NCBI GenBank assembly: GCA_964457415.1
Contig: CAYWFB010000063.1
Coordinates: 1 to 10,082 of the forward strand
DNA from: Fimenecus sp964457415
GTDB taxonomy: Bacteria > Bacillota > Clostridia > Oscillospirales > Acutalibacteraceae
Reading direction: 5' to 3'
Length of the DNA stretch: 10,082 bases
Part shown: positions 1 to 6,665 of the stretch, piece after piece
Numbering within the stretch: position 1 is the stretch's first letter
Layout: every line of letters starts with the position of its first letter
Made by a program: the position numbers and the translations under genes
The notes under the pieces: model-generated
What the model was told of the DNA's origin: nothing
Seen by the model: only the letters and a program-made list of their open reading frames with translations
Databases searched by the model: none

Positions 1-33
1 CTTTTCGATAGACTTGTAGTTCTTTTTTATTCA

Positions 34-51
34 GGCTGTTTTTTTACAGCC
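34..51. repeat. Short hairpin downstream of the lipoprotein gene
   Basis: GGCTGT and ACAGCC form a 6-bp stem around six T residues, 19 bp beyond the stop codon of the lipoprotein gene. It sits where a terminator would be expected for that minus-strand gene. Read on the minus strand, however, it is followed by an A-rich stretch and not by a U-run, so it is not a canonical intrinsic terminator. The remainder of positions 1-69 shows no coding signal I can support. Confidence 0.35.
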
Positions 52-69
52 CCTTACTTTTATGTTGTT

Positions 70-2253
70 TTATATCTTTACACAATCCATTGCGGGAATT
101 TTAATACCGTTTATAGTTACATCTTTGTCAGTGTAATTCACATAAACCTTTGTACTGTTGTCGTATTCAGTACAATAAACGCCGTCCTGCTCTTTATAGT
201 GCGAGGTCATTCTTTCTGCGCGAATGTCACCCAGCACTTCATTTGCCTTTGTGTAAAAGTTTACCATATCGTTTATATTACTGTCGTAATAATATTTACT
301 GTCAAGCTCTTCGGTAAACTTTGTGCAGTACCAATCGGCACTTGGCAGACAACCGTATTCAATTGATTTCAAAAATGCGGTTTTAATATCGTCAGCAGAG
401 TTGAGACCCACCGCACTGTATTCGGTAATTCCGTGAAGCATCATCTGCATAAAGGGAATTCCCACATAAGCCTCACTTTCGGCTCTTGCAACAGGAGCAA
501 CCGCAATATTTGAAATCACATCTGCATTTTTAACCGAATAGATATTACCCGTGTCAATCATAAGCAGTTTTGAGGTTGCAAGTACGGGTAACTGTGCCGC
601 AATATCCTTTTTCGAGGTTACACGGGCATTGAAATCGTCAGAATAATCAGAATAAAGGTATGCCCCTGCGTCATTGAGGGCATATCCGTCAAAGCTTATA
701 TCGGACGAAGCCCTTAAAATATCCTCAATTTTGTTTTCAAGACCACTCATTTTAAGATAACCTTGTTTTTGGGTAGCGTAGGGGAACTGACTTTCGTGCT
801 CGCTTGTTATCTTGCTACCGTCAACAGCTTTTGCACCTGAATTGTTGTAACCATAGGTCAGCAAATCAGTTTCAAGGAAGAGTGAGAAATTCTGGCTCTT
901 CAAATATGAGTAAAGTGCCTCATAATCCTTTTTACTTCCAAGCTTGCGTGAGAAATCACCGAAATCGGCATCACTTCCGTTATTGGCTTCACTGTAAAGT
1001 CCGTTATAGCGGAGATAAATATTGTTAACACCCTTTGCTTTCAAAAGAGTTGCAAGAGAAAGTGCCTGCTCATAGCTTGTAAGAGTACTGTATTTGCCCT
1101 TTTTGTCTATGTAACCGCCCTGAACCCCGAGCACAAGGGGAATATATTTTTCGTCAGTTGTAAATGTCTTTGTGGAAAGAACAGAATTTCTAATCAGATT
1201 TTCACGGCAGGCAGAAGCCAACCCCGAATATGTAGCAGAGCGACCTGAAAGGAAACGGTAGCAAAGAGTAATCTCATTTTTGAATTGATAACCGAGAGTT
1301 TTCTTAACATTGTTTTTGCCTTGCTCGGTTGAAATATCTGTAACCTTAAATGTCGCACCTACACGGTTGAGTGTTGTGTCTGTACTGCGTTCAGCCTCAA
1401 TTTCGGCAATTGAATCACCGCTTTCAATAATGCAAAGAAATGCACCGTTGGAGCGCTTCATACCGAATGCACCCACAAGACAAGCAGAGCCTTCTGCATT
1501 TTCGGTTGTTGCGGCGTCATTGCCGTAAACCGAAAGGGTGAGGGGAGTGAATTCCGCGTCCTCCACGCCCGTCATAATAAGTGCACCGCTACCGTCGGGT
1601 ACGAATATGTAATCCTCTGCACCGCTCTTATCGTATGCACCGAAAGAATTCAATACTCTGATTTTTTCAAGGTAAACACCTTTTGGCAGAGTAACCGTGT
1701 TCATACTTACATTCACATAGAATGAGCCGTCGCGGAGAGTATAATTAACGGTTAAATCAACTCGGATTTGCTTATCTTCAAGAGTGTTAATATCAGCCTT
1801 GCCCGTTTCTTCGTCAAGAGAAATGGCATATTTCACCGAAACTCCGTCTTCAGAAACAGTTGAAACCGCGTTGCCGAAATTCACTGAATTATCCTGTGAA
1901 TTGAGAACATAAACTGTGTCGCTACCGTTTGAAAGCTCAACCTCAATTGCAGAACTGTTAATTTGCTTTTCAACCGAATTCTGCGGAAGTGAAGTCCACA
2001 AATTGCCCGAGCCCGTGTCCTTGATTGCTACGGTCATTGCAGCTTCATCAAAAAGCATTTCAATAAGACCCGACTTGCAAACGGATTTATAACTTGCATT
2101 TTCTGCCTTATGAAGTGCGTCACCCGAATATTCCGCCGCTTGATATTTGATTTCATCAGCCTTTATAGTGTTCGTTGAAATCCCGTTACCGCAAGCGGTA
2201 AACAGCAGAGAAATAATGCAGAGTAGCGCTATCATTTTTATAGTTATTTTCAT
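70..2253 (-). CDS. DUF5696-type surface lipoprotein
   Basis: Predicted 727-aa membrane-anchored extracellular protein. The N-terminus has two lysines, a hydrophobic stretch (residues 7-19) and a lipobox ending in Cys21 (LLFTAC), so signal peptidase II cleavage and lipidation are expected. Residues about 50-220 look like a beta-rich domain ending in the motif VPDGSGALI (218-226), which I associate with the DUF5696 family. Residues about 360-620 look like a TIM-barrel, glycosidase-like region, and the last 40 residues look like a small beta domain. I see no catalytic pair I can name, so enzymatic activity is unproven. In the family, genes often lie near carbohydrate ABC importers; none is seen here, though the left edge cuts off downstream context. 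The ATG at 2253 is preferred because GGTGAT lies 4 nt upstream. TTG and GTG codons at 2265 and 2262 are in frame but overlap this ribosome-binding site. Confidence 0.8.
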   Translation of the reverse strand: MKITIKMIALLCIISLLFTACGNGISTNTIKADEIKYQAAEYSGDALHKAENASYKSVCKSGLIEMLFDEAAMTVAIKDTGSGNLWTSLPQNSVEKQINSSAIEVELSNGSDTVYVLNSQDNSVNFGNAVSTVSEDGVSVKYAISLDEETGKADINTLEDKQIRVDLTVNYTLRDGSFYVNVSMNTVTLPKGVYLEKIRVLNSFGAYDKSGAEDYIFVPDGSGALIMTGVEDAEFTPLTLSVYGNDAATTENAEGSACLVGAFGMKRSNGAFLCIIESGDSIAEIEAERSTDTTLNRVGATFKVTDISTEQGKNNVKKTLGYQFKNEITLCYRFLSGRSATYSGLASACRENLIRNSVLSTKTFTTDEKYIPLVLGVQGGYIDKKGKYSTLTSYEQALSLATLLKAKGVNNIYLRYNGLYSEANNGSDADFGDFSRKLGSKKDYEALYSYLKSQNFSLFLETDLLTYGYNNSGAKAVDGSKITSEHESQFPYATQKQGYLKMSGLENKIEDILRASSDISFDGYALNDAGAYLYSDYSDDFNARVTSKKDIAAQLPVLATSKLLMIDTGNIYSVKNADVISNIAVAPVARAESEAYVGIPFMQMMLHGITEYSAVGLNSADDIKTAFLKSIEYGCLPSADWYCTKFTEELDSKYYYDSNINDMVNFYTKANEVLGDIRAERMTSHYKEQDGVYCTEYDNSTKVYVNYTDKDVTINGIKIPAMDCVKI

Positions 2254-2263
2254 AAATATCACC

Positions 2264-2311
2264 AAAAAAAAGTATGATAGAATTTATATCCTAACTATTC
2301 TATCATACTTT
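2264..2311 (-). terminator. Intrinsic terminator of the spoIIA operon
   Basis: Perfect 15-bp inverted repeat: arms 2297-2311 and 2269-2283, AAAGTATGATAGAAT and its complement, with a 13-nt loop. On the minus strand it runs into a stretch of eight U residues (2271-2264), three of them in the stem. It starts 21 bp after the sigF stop codon. The U-tract directly abuts the GGTGAT ribosome-binding site of the lipoprotein gene. The upstream arm overlaps a promoter-like -10 box. Confidence 0.8.
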
Positions 2312-2325
2312 AATGAAAATATCAA
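2297..2325 (-). promoter_or_regulatory. Candidate promoter of the lipoprotein gene
   Basis: On the minus strand, TTGATA (2325-2320) and TAGAAT (2302-2297) are separated by 17 bp, and the -10 box is preceded by TGA, an extended -10 element. This matches a vegetative sigma-A promoter with one mismatch in each box. The predicted start near 2290 falls in the terminator loop, so such a transcript would lack the first terminator arm. The motif match is seen directly; activity is inferred. Confidence 0.5.
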
Positions 2326-2332
2326 ATTTTTG

Positions 2333-2983
2333 TCAACCTATCAGTTTCTTCCGCATATCAGAAAGAATTATTTTCTCTTTTCGCGATACCTGAACCTGTG
2401 AAATGCCGAGAATGTTTGCGGTTTTGCTTTGCGTCAGCCCCTCAAAAAAGCGAAGCTCAATAAGTCGTCTGTCACGCTCGTCAAGAGTGCTCATAATCTG
2501 CTGAATTGAAATTTTATCAATAATTGGCATATATTCGTCGTCGCAGGGTATGTCAATCTGCTTTTCATCGTCATCCTCGGCAGTGAGTGAAATTACTGGT
2601 TGTGAAACACAGAGTAGCTGTGCGGTTTCTTCAATGCTTATGCCCATTTTTTCTGCTAATTCCGAAACGGTAGGTTCAACGCCGTATTCCTTTTCAAGTT
2701 TTTCTTTAACTGCGGTGAGAACTCTTGCTTTTTCTTTTAAGGAACGGCTGATTTTTACCGCCCCGCCGTCACGGAATATTCTTCGTATTTCACCTAAGAT
2801 TGATGGCACTGCGTAGGTTGAAAATGCAAATCCCAGACTTTCGTCATAGCCGTCTGCTGCTTTTATAAGTCCCACGCAACCTGCAGAGTATAAATCCTCA
2901 TAGTCAACTCCCTTGCCTAAAAAGCGAGAGGCACAACTGCCCGCAAGACCTAAATTATTAAGAATTAACTCGTCCCGTGTCAT
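2333..2983 (-). CDS. sigF: RNA polymerase sigma-F factor, short N-terminus
   Basis: 216-aa sigma-70 family protein that directs early forespore transcription during sporulation. Region 2 spans about 27-72 and includes DYEDLYSAGCVGLIKA and FSTYAVPSILGEIRR, close to Bacillus SigF. Region 3 is about 76-135. Region 4 is about 164-214, with a helix-turn-helix containing GISQVQVSRKEKIIL. Position as third gene after spoIIAA and spoIIAB supports sigF over sigG or sigB. The start ATG overlaps the spoIIAB stop (ATGA, 2980-2983) and lacks a good Shine-Dalgarno site, so translational coupling is likely. An in-frame stop lies eight codons upstream with no ATG, GTG or TTG between. The protein therefore really begins about 40 residues later than Bacillus SigF, lacking most of the N-terminal region 1.2 segment. 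SpoIIAB should hold it inactive until the forespore forms. Confidence 0.93.
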   Translation of the reverse strand: MTRDELILNNLGLAGSCASRFLGKGVDYEDLYSAGCVGLIKAADGYDESLGFAFSTYAVPSILGEIRRIFRDGGAVKISRSLKEKARVLTAVKEKLEKEYGVEPTVSELAEKMGISIEETAQLLCVSQPVISLTAEDDDEKQIDIPCDDEYMPIIDKISIQQIMSTLDERDRRLIELRFFEGLTQSKTANILGISQVQVSRKEKIILSDMRKKLIG

Positions 2984-3411
2984 TTTGCACGCCCGCAGAT
3001 TTTCTTACAAAGGGTAACTGTAGTTCCCTTGCCCAAGGTGGAACGGACTGTCAGCTTGTCCGTAAAGCTTTCCATAACCGAAAAACCAAGTCCCGCACGG
3101 TCACCGCCAAGAGTAGTGAAAAGTGGCTCGCGGGCTTTTTTTATGTCACTTATTCCGCAACCGCGGTCACGAATTGTTACTATAACCTTGTTATCCTCAT
3201 AAATTTTTACACTTATGTAGATTTTGCCCACGGTGTTTCTGTATCCGTGTACAATACAGTTTGTGACTGCCTCACTGACCGCAGTTTTGATGTCATTTAT
3301 TTCTTCGACCGTTGGGTCAAGCTGGGCAGTAAATGCCGCCACCGTGGCGCGTGAAAAGCTCTCATTTACCGAACGACTGTCAACAGTCATTCTGAATTCA
3401 TTTATTACCAT
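2980..3411 (-). CDS. spoIIAB: Anti-sigma F factor, serine kinase SpoIIAB
   Basis: 143-aa GHKL-fold protein that binds and inhibits SigF and phosphorylates SpoIIAA using ATP. The N-box is seen at 41-58 (KTAVSEAVTNCIVHGY, with Glu47 and Asn51), the G1 box at 82-87 (DRGCGI) and the G2 box at 104-113 (DRAGLGFSVM). ESFSRATVAAFTAQLDPT (17-34) closely follows the Bacillus protein. Length is nearly the same as the usual 146 aa. The start ATG at 3411 is 7 nt after GGGAGGT, and the gene overlaps the end of spoIIAA by 14 bp, giving equimolar, coupled synthesis typical of this partner-switching operon. Confidence 0.95.
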   Translation of the reverse strand: MVINEFRMTVDSRSVNESFSRATVAAFTAQLDPTVEEINDIKTAVSEAVTNCIVHGYRNTVGKIYISVKIYEDNKVIVTIRDRGCGISDIKKAREPLFTTLGGDRAGLGFSVMESFTDKLTVRSTLGKGTTVTLCKKICGRAK

Positions 3412-3730
3412 TGGTTTTACCTCCCTTACTTATGTTGGCTATCCTGTCAAGTCCTGCAAGGCGCATAACCTTGTAGGAATTATTTGAAAGCCCTGTGACC
3501 TCCAAAGTCCCGCCGAATTCTGACAATATTTTATATCTGCCCATAACAAGACCAATTCCCGAGCTATCCATAAAGGTCACGTCAGTAAAATCAAGAATTG
3601 TGTGCTTTGGTCGGCAGTTTTCAATTCTGTCATCAGTTTCAAGGCGGATTGGCAGGGCGGTGTGGTGGTCAATTTCACCGCTTAAACGGCAGTAAAGAGT
3701 TTCGCCGTCAAAATCAATTTTTACACTCAT
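3398..3730 (-). CDS. spoIIAA: Anti-anti-sigma F factor SpoIIAA
   Basis: 110-aa STAS-domain protein that frees SigF by binding SpoIIAB when unphosphorylated. The hallmark MDSSG motif places the phosphorylatable serine at Ser56, equivalent to Bacillus Ser58, and SGEIDHHTA (17-25) also matches the family. SpoIIE, elsewhere in the genome, would dephosphorylate it. First gene of the operon. I choose ATG 3730, 8 nt after AAAGGAAG; a GTG codon at 3733 is directly adjacent and could also start. In the 70 bp upstream I find no good sigma-H promoter: a GAAT is present at 3761-3758, but no AGGA -35 lies at the right distance. A weak ATGACA (3790-3785) and TATAGA (3765-3760) pair with 19-bp spacing is the best alternative. 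Confidence 0.94.
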   Translation of the reverse strand: MSVKIDFDGETLYCRLSGEIDHHTALPIRLETDDRIENCRPKHTILDFTDVTFMDSSGIGLVMGRYKILSEFGGTLEVTGLSNNSYKVMRLAGLDRIANISKGGKTNGNK

Positions 3731-3800
3731 CACAATAACTTCCTTTCTTTTGTTTTCATTCTATACTCTTATTACCGAAAAATTTGTCATATCAGGGCAT

Positions 3801-3834
3801 AAAAAAAGCAGTTTGAGAAAAAACTCAAACTGCT
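3801..3834 (-). terminator. Intrinsic terminator after the GH2 gene
   Basis: AGCAGTTTGAG and its exact complement form an 11-bp stem around a 6-nt loop. On the minus strand it is followed directly by seven U residues (3807-3801). It lies 17 bp beyond the glycoside hydrolase stop codon and insulates the spoIIA operon from read-through. The plus strand has no matching U-run, so it works in one direction. Confidence 0.9.
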
Positions 3835-3850
3835 CGAAAAAAATATTTTC

Positions 3851-5599
3851 TTATTCTTTTTCAATTGCTGCGATTTGTGTATTCACATCAATGATTTTCT
3901 GATAAATTTCATCATCGAATTTCTTTTCACGGTCGTATGTATAAAGCCCGTTTTGTTCTTGCTCAATATCATAAAGCTGAGTATAACAGAAACCAAACAT
4001 CTTATAGTTGCTCATAATAACATCTGTAAGACCAACATAACGCTGTGCAAATTCCTCGGGTGTTTTGACATCCTCACCATAACCCCATGATTTGATTGAC
4101 TGGTCACTAACCCATTTAATTCCACCGTATTCGCTGATGAAAACAGGCTCACCATTGTATTTCTGACGACCTGGATTATCATTGAGCACGTGCTCATAAA
4201 GGTAATTTTCCGTCATGAAACGGTCATAATTGTTCTTAAAGAATTCCACGTCATAGCTGTAATCGTGCAAATCATAAATATCAGTTTTAACATGGAAGTT
4301 ACCGCTTGTGTCAATGCAAGGACGAGTGCTGTCAACTGCCTTTGTGTAGTCGTAAACTGTCGCAAGGAGTGGGTCATATTGTTTTCTCTTTTTATAGTCC
4401 CAAGTTTCGTTGAAAGGACACCAACCAATAATTGACGGGTGGTTAAAGTCGCGCTCAACTGCCTCTTTCCATTCATTCAGGAATACGTCAACACTCTTTG
4501 GATTTGAATAATCAAGTCCCCAGTTTGCATATTCACCCCATACAAGATAACCCATCCGGTCTGCATAGTAAAGGAATTTGGGGTCAAATACCTTTTGGTG
4601 AAGTCGCGCACCGTTAAAGCCTAAAGCCATAGAAAGTTCAATATCCTTGATTAAATCATCGTCACTTGGCGCAGTATAAATACCTTTTTTATAAAATCCT
4701 TGGTCAAGCACAAGGCGTTGGAAAACGCTCTTTTCGTTAATGAGGAATTTATATCCGTCAAGGCGCACATTACGAAGCCCAAAATACGAAGTGACTTTAT
4801 CTTCACCGAATGTGATTTCAAGGTCGTAAAGACGACCGTTACCCACTTCCCAAAGGTGAATTTCCGAGAGCTTAATCTGTACAACCTCGTTACCGCAAGC
4901 ATTCTGAATTTCTGCCTTGCCAACGCTTTTACCCTCATAAAATGCCTCGCAGATTAAATTCTCTTTGCCCTGAAGATTAAGATTAAGAGTAACAAAACCG
5001 TTTTTGTGGTCAGGATAAATTTTGAAATTCTTTACATAATTCTGTGGTATGTACTGAATATAAACATTCTGCCAGATACCCGTAGTTCTTGTGTAGTCGC
5101 AGGCGTGGCTCTTTTTCCATTCACTCTGTTTACCACGAATAACAAATGGGTTCTTAACATCGTCTTCGCAAAGCACAAAAATCTCATTTTCGCCGTCATT
5201 TGCCAAATCTGTAATATCAAAGCTAAAAGAGGTGTAACCACCCTTGTGCCTGCCTGCAAGCTTGCCGTTAATAAGCACAGTTGTCAGGTGGTCAGCAGCA
5301 CCAAAGCACAAGAATACACGGTTTGCCCCACGATTTATTTCAACTTTTCTGCGATACCATACCGCATTCACGAATCCTGTGTAGCCAATTCCCGAAAGCT
5401 CACTTTCAACGCAGAATGGCACATTGATTTTATATGTAAACTCATTTTTATTTCTTATTTCAATCGCTTTTTGTTCGTCAGTTGAAAACTTGAAACCCAT
5501 TTTTGCTTTCTGAAATCCGAAAGCCCACTCACCGTCAAGGCTTACAAAATTCTCTCTTGCAAATTGTGGATTTGAATGTTTTGCCATTTTAATATTCAT
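3851..5599 (-). CDS. Glycoside hydrolase family 2 beta-glycosidase
   Basis: 582-aa retaining exo-glycosidase of the beta-galactosidase/beta-glucuronidase/beta-mannosidase family. The layout is the minimal three-domain one: jelly-roll sugar-binding domain about 15-185 (PFCVESELSGIGYTG, 61-75), Ig-like domain about 186-278, and TIM barrel about 280-582. The general acid/base is Glu398 in WCPFNETW and the nucleophile is Glu490 in PVFISEYGG. No signal peptide is seen, so it acts in the cytoplasm on imported oligosaccharides or glycosides. The NxK motif typical of beta-glucuronidases was not found near the active site, so the substrate cannot be named. Start ATG 5599 follows GGGTGATG at 5 nt. The gene is single, with its own terminator, and diverges from the oxidoreductase gene, suggesting joint control. 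Confidence 0.9.
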   Translation of the reverse strand: MNIKMAKHSNPQFARENFVSLDGEWAFGFQKAKMGFKFSTDEQKAIEIRNKNEFTYKINVPFCVESELSGIGYTGFVNAVWYRRKVEINRGANRVFLCFGAADHLTTVLINGKLAGRHKGGYTSFSFDITDLANDGENEIFVLCEDDVKNPFVIRGKQSEWKKSHACDYTRTTGIWQNVYIQYIPQNYVKNFKIYPDHKNGFVTLNLNLQGKENLICEAFYEGKSVGKAEIQNACGNEVVQIKLSEIHLWEVGNGRLYDLEITFGEDKVTSYFGLRNVRLDGYKFLINEKSVFQRLVLDQGFYKKGIYTAPSDDDLIKDIELSMALGFNGARLHQKVFDPKFLYYADRMGYLVWGEYANWGLDYSNPKSVDVFLNEWKEAVERDFNHPSIIGWCPFNETWDYKKRKQYDPLLATVYDYTKAVDSTRPCIDTSGNFHVKTDIYDLHDYSYDVEFFKNNYDRFMTENYLYEHVLNDNPGRQKYNGEPVFISEYGGIKWVSDQSIKSWGYGEDVKTPEEFAQRYVGLTDVIMSNYKMFGFCYTQLYDIEQEQNGLYTYDREKKFDDEIYQKIIDVNTQIAAIEKE

Positions 5600-5616
5600 A
5601 ATACATCACCCAAAAA

Positions 5617-5645
5617 ATTTTATCACAATAATAACTGTTATTCAA
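5617..5645 (-). promoter_or_regulatory. Promoter of the GH2 gene
   Basis: TTGAAT (5645-5640) and TAAAAT (5622-5617) on the minus strand are 17 bp apart, and TGA directly precedes the -10 box (extended -10). This is a good sigma-A match 18 bp before the start codon. The -10 box overlaps one arm of the TATCACAAT inverted repeat, and the -35 overlaps the central palindrome AATAACTGTTATT (5630-5642), suggesting control by a DNA-binding regulator. Confidence 0.65.
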
Positions 5646-5660
5646 CTGTAAATTGTGATA
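5621..5660. repeat. Operator-like inverted repeat in divergent promoter region
   Basis: TATCACAAT (5621-5629) and its exact complement ATTGTGATA (5652-5660) are separated by 22 bp; extending each arm by three bases gives 11 of 12 matches. In between lies a 13-nt palindrome, AATAACTGTTATT (5630-5642). The outer arms are the extended -10 regions of the two opposing promoters, so part of the symmetry is explained by mirrored promoters. The ATTG portion and the central palindrome are not required for promoters. Confidence 0.55.
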
Positions 5661-5664
5661 TAAT
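5656..5664 (+). promoter_or_regulatory. Extended -10 promoter of the oxidoreductase gene
   Basis: TGATATAAT contains a perfect TATAAT (5659-5664) with an upstream TG, which can work with a poor -35. No good -35 is seen at 16-18 bp spacing. The predicted start near 5671 coincides with the ribosome-binding site AGAGGTGAG (5671-5679), so the leader would be only about 13 nt. Confidence 0.6.
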
Positions 5665-5683
5665 GGCAAAAGAGGTGAGCATT

Positions 5684-6661
5684 ATGTCAAATAAATTTAA
5701 TTGGGCTATTTTAGGTTGTGGCAGTATTGCCAATGATTTTGCCCGTGCAAGAACCCAAATGGGCGGTAAAATTTATTCAGTAGCCAACCGTACATATTCC
5801 AAAGCTCTCGACTTTGCTGAAAAATACAGTGTAGAAAAAATCTATGAAAATATTGAGGACTTATTCACAGACAAAAATGTTGATATAGTCTATATCGCCA
5901 CACCTCACAATAAGCATATTGAATATATTCTCAAGGCTCTCAAAAACGGCAAGCATGTGCTTTGCGAAAAGGCAATTACACTCAATTCCGCAGAGCTCAA
6001 TCAAGCCGTTAAGCTTGCCGAGAAAAATAACCTCATATTAGCCGAGGCAATGACAATTTACAATATGCCCATTTACGATAAACTAAATGAAATCATAGCG
6101 TCTGGCAAGCTTGGTGAATTTAGACTTGCTCAAGTGAATTTCGGCAGTTTCAAAGAGTATGATATGACCAATCGCTTTTTCAATATGGATTTGGCAGGTG
6201 GCGCACTTCTCGACATCGGCGTATATGCACTCTCTTGCGTGAGAATGTTTATGGATACAAAGAATTCCAAAATTCATTCTCAAGTAAAATTTGCCGAAAC
6301 AGGTGCAGACGAGCAGTCAAGCATTATTATTGAAAATGAAAAAGAGCAAATGGCAAGTGTTACACTCTCACTCCACGCAAAACAACCCAAACGCGCCACA
6401 ATCTGCTATGATAATGCTTATATCGAAATATTTGAGTATCCAAGAGCCGACAAGGCAACAATCACTTACACTGATGACGGACACACCGAAGAAATCACAG
6501 CAGGTAACATCGAAAATGCTCTCTGCTATGAAATCGAGAATATGGAAAAAGCAGTATCCGGCAAAGAAAACAAAATGTTCCTCGATTACACAATCGACGT
6601 AATGAATATTATGACGGCGCTTCGCAATCAATGGAATATGAAATATCCGGAAGAAAAATAA
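5684..6661 (+). CDS. Gfo/Idh/MocA family oxidoreductase
   Basis: 325-aa NAD(P)-dependent sugar or polyol dehydrogenase-type enzyme, presumably cytoplasmic. The Rossmann dinucleotide-binding motif is AILGCGSIA (8-16). The catalytic-lysine motif reads CEKAITL (94-100), with Ala in place of the usual Pro of EKP, as seen in dihydrodiol-dehydrogenase-like members. GGALLDIGVYAL (172-183) is the family's second signature, at the start of the C-terminal alpha/beta domain. Start ATG 5684 follows AGAGGTGAG at 4 nt; an in-frame upstream start at 5576 would run through both promoters and is rejected. Divergent pairing with the GH2 gene suggests a role on the same sugar. Substrate cannot be deduced. The stop lies 4 bp from the stop of the converging acyltransferase gene. 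Confidence 0.88.
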   Translation: MSNKFNWAILGCGSIANDFARARTQMGGKIYSVANRTYSKALDFAEKYSVEKIYENIEDLFTDKNVDIVYIATPHNKHIEYILKALKNGKHVLCEKAITLNSAELNQAVKLAEKNNLILAEAMTIYNMPIYDKLNEIIASGKLGEFRLAQVNFGSFKEYDMTNRFFNMDLAGGALLDIGVYALSCVRMFMDTKNSKIHSQVKFAETGADEQSSIIIENEKEQMASVTLSLHAKQPKRATICYDNAYIEIFEYPRADKATITYTDDGHTEEITAGNIENALCYEIENMEKAVSGKENKMFLDYTIDVMNIMTALRNQWNMKYPEEK

Positions 6662-6665
6662 ATTT

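Noticed and set aside
34..51. Hairpin as the intrinsic terminator of the lipoprotein gene
   Set aside because: Only 6 bp of stem and no U-run follows on the minus strand; listed only as a hairpin.
2254..2265. TTG and GTG starts upstream of the lipoprotein ATG
   Set aside because: They lie inside the GGTGAT ribosome-binding site of the ATG at 2253, and the signal peptide begins naturally at MKITIK.
2977..3354. 125-codon plus-strand frame across spoIIAB
   Set aside because: Antisense to a highly conserved gene; no start signals and no family resemblance.
5006..5485. 159-codon open frame on the plus strand inside the GH2 gene
   Set aside because: Antisense shadow of a well-supported enzyme gene, with no ribosome-binding site or recognisable motif.
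5576..5683. 36-codon upstream extension of the oxidoreductase reading frame
   Set aside because: It runs antisense through the GH2 start and through both promoters; the ATG at 5684 has a strong ribosome-binding site and begins right before the Rossmann motif.
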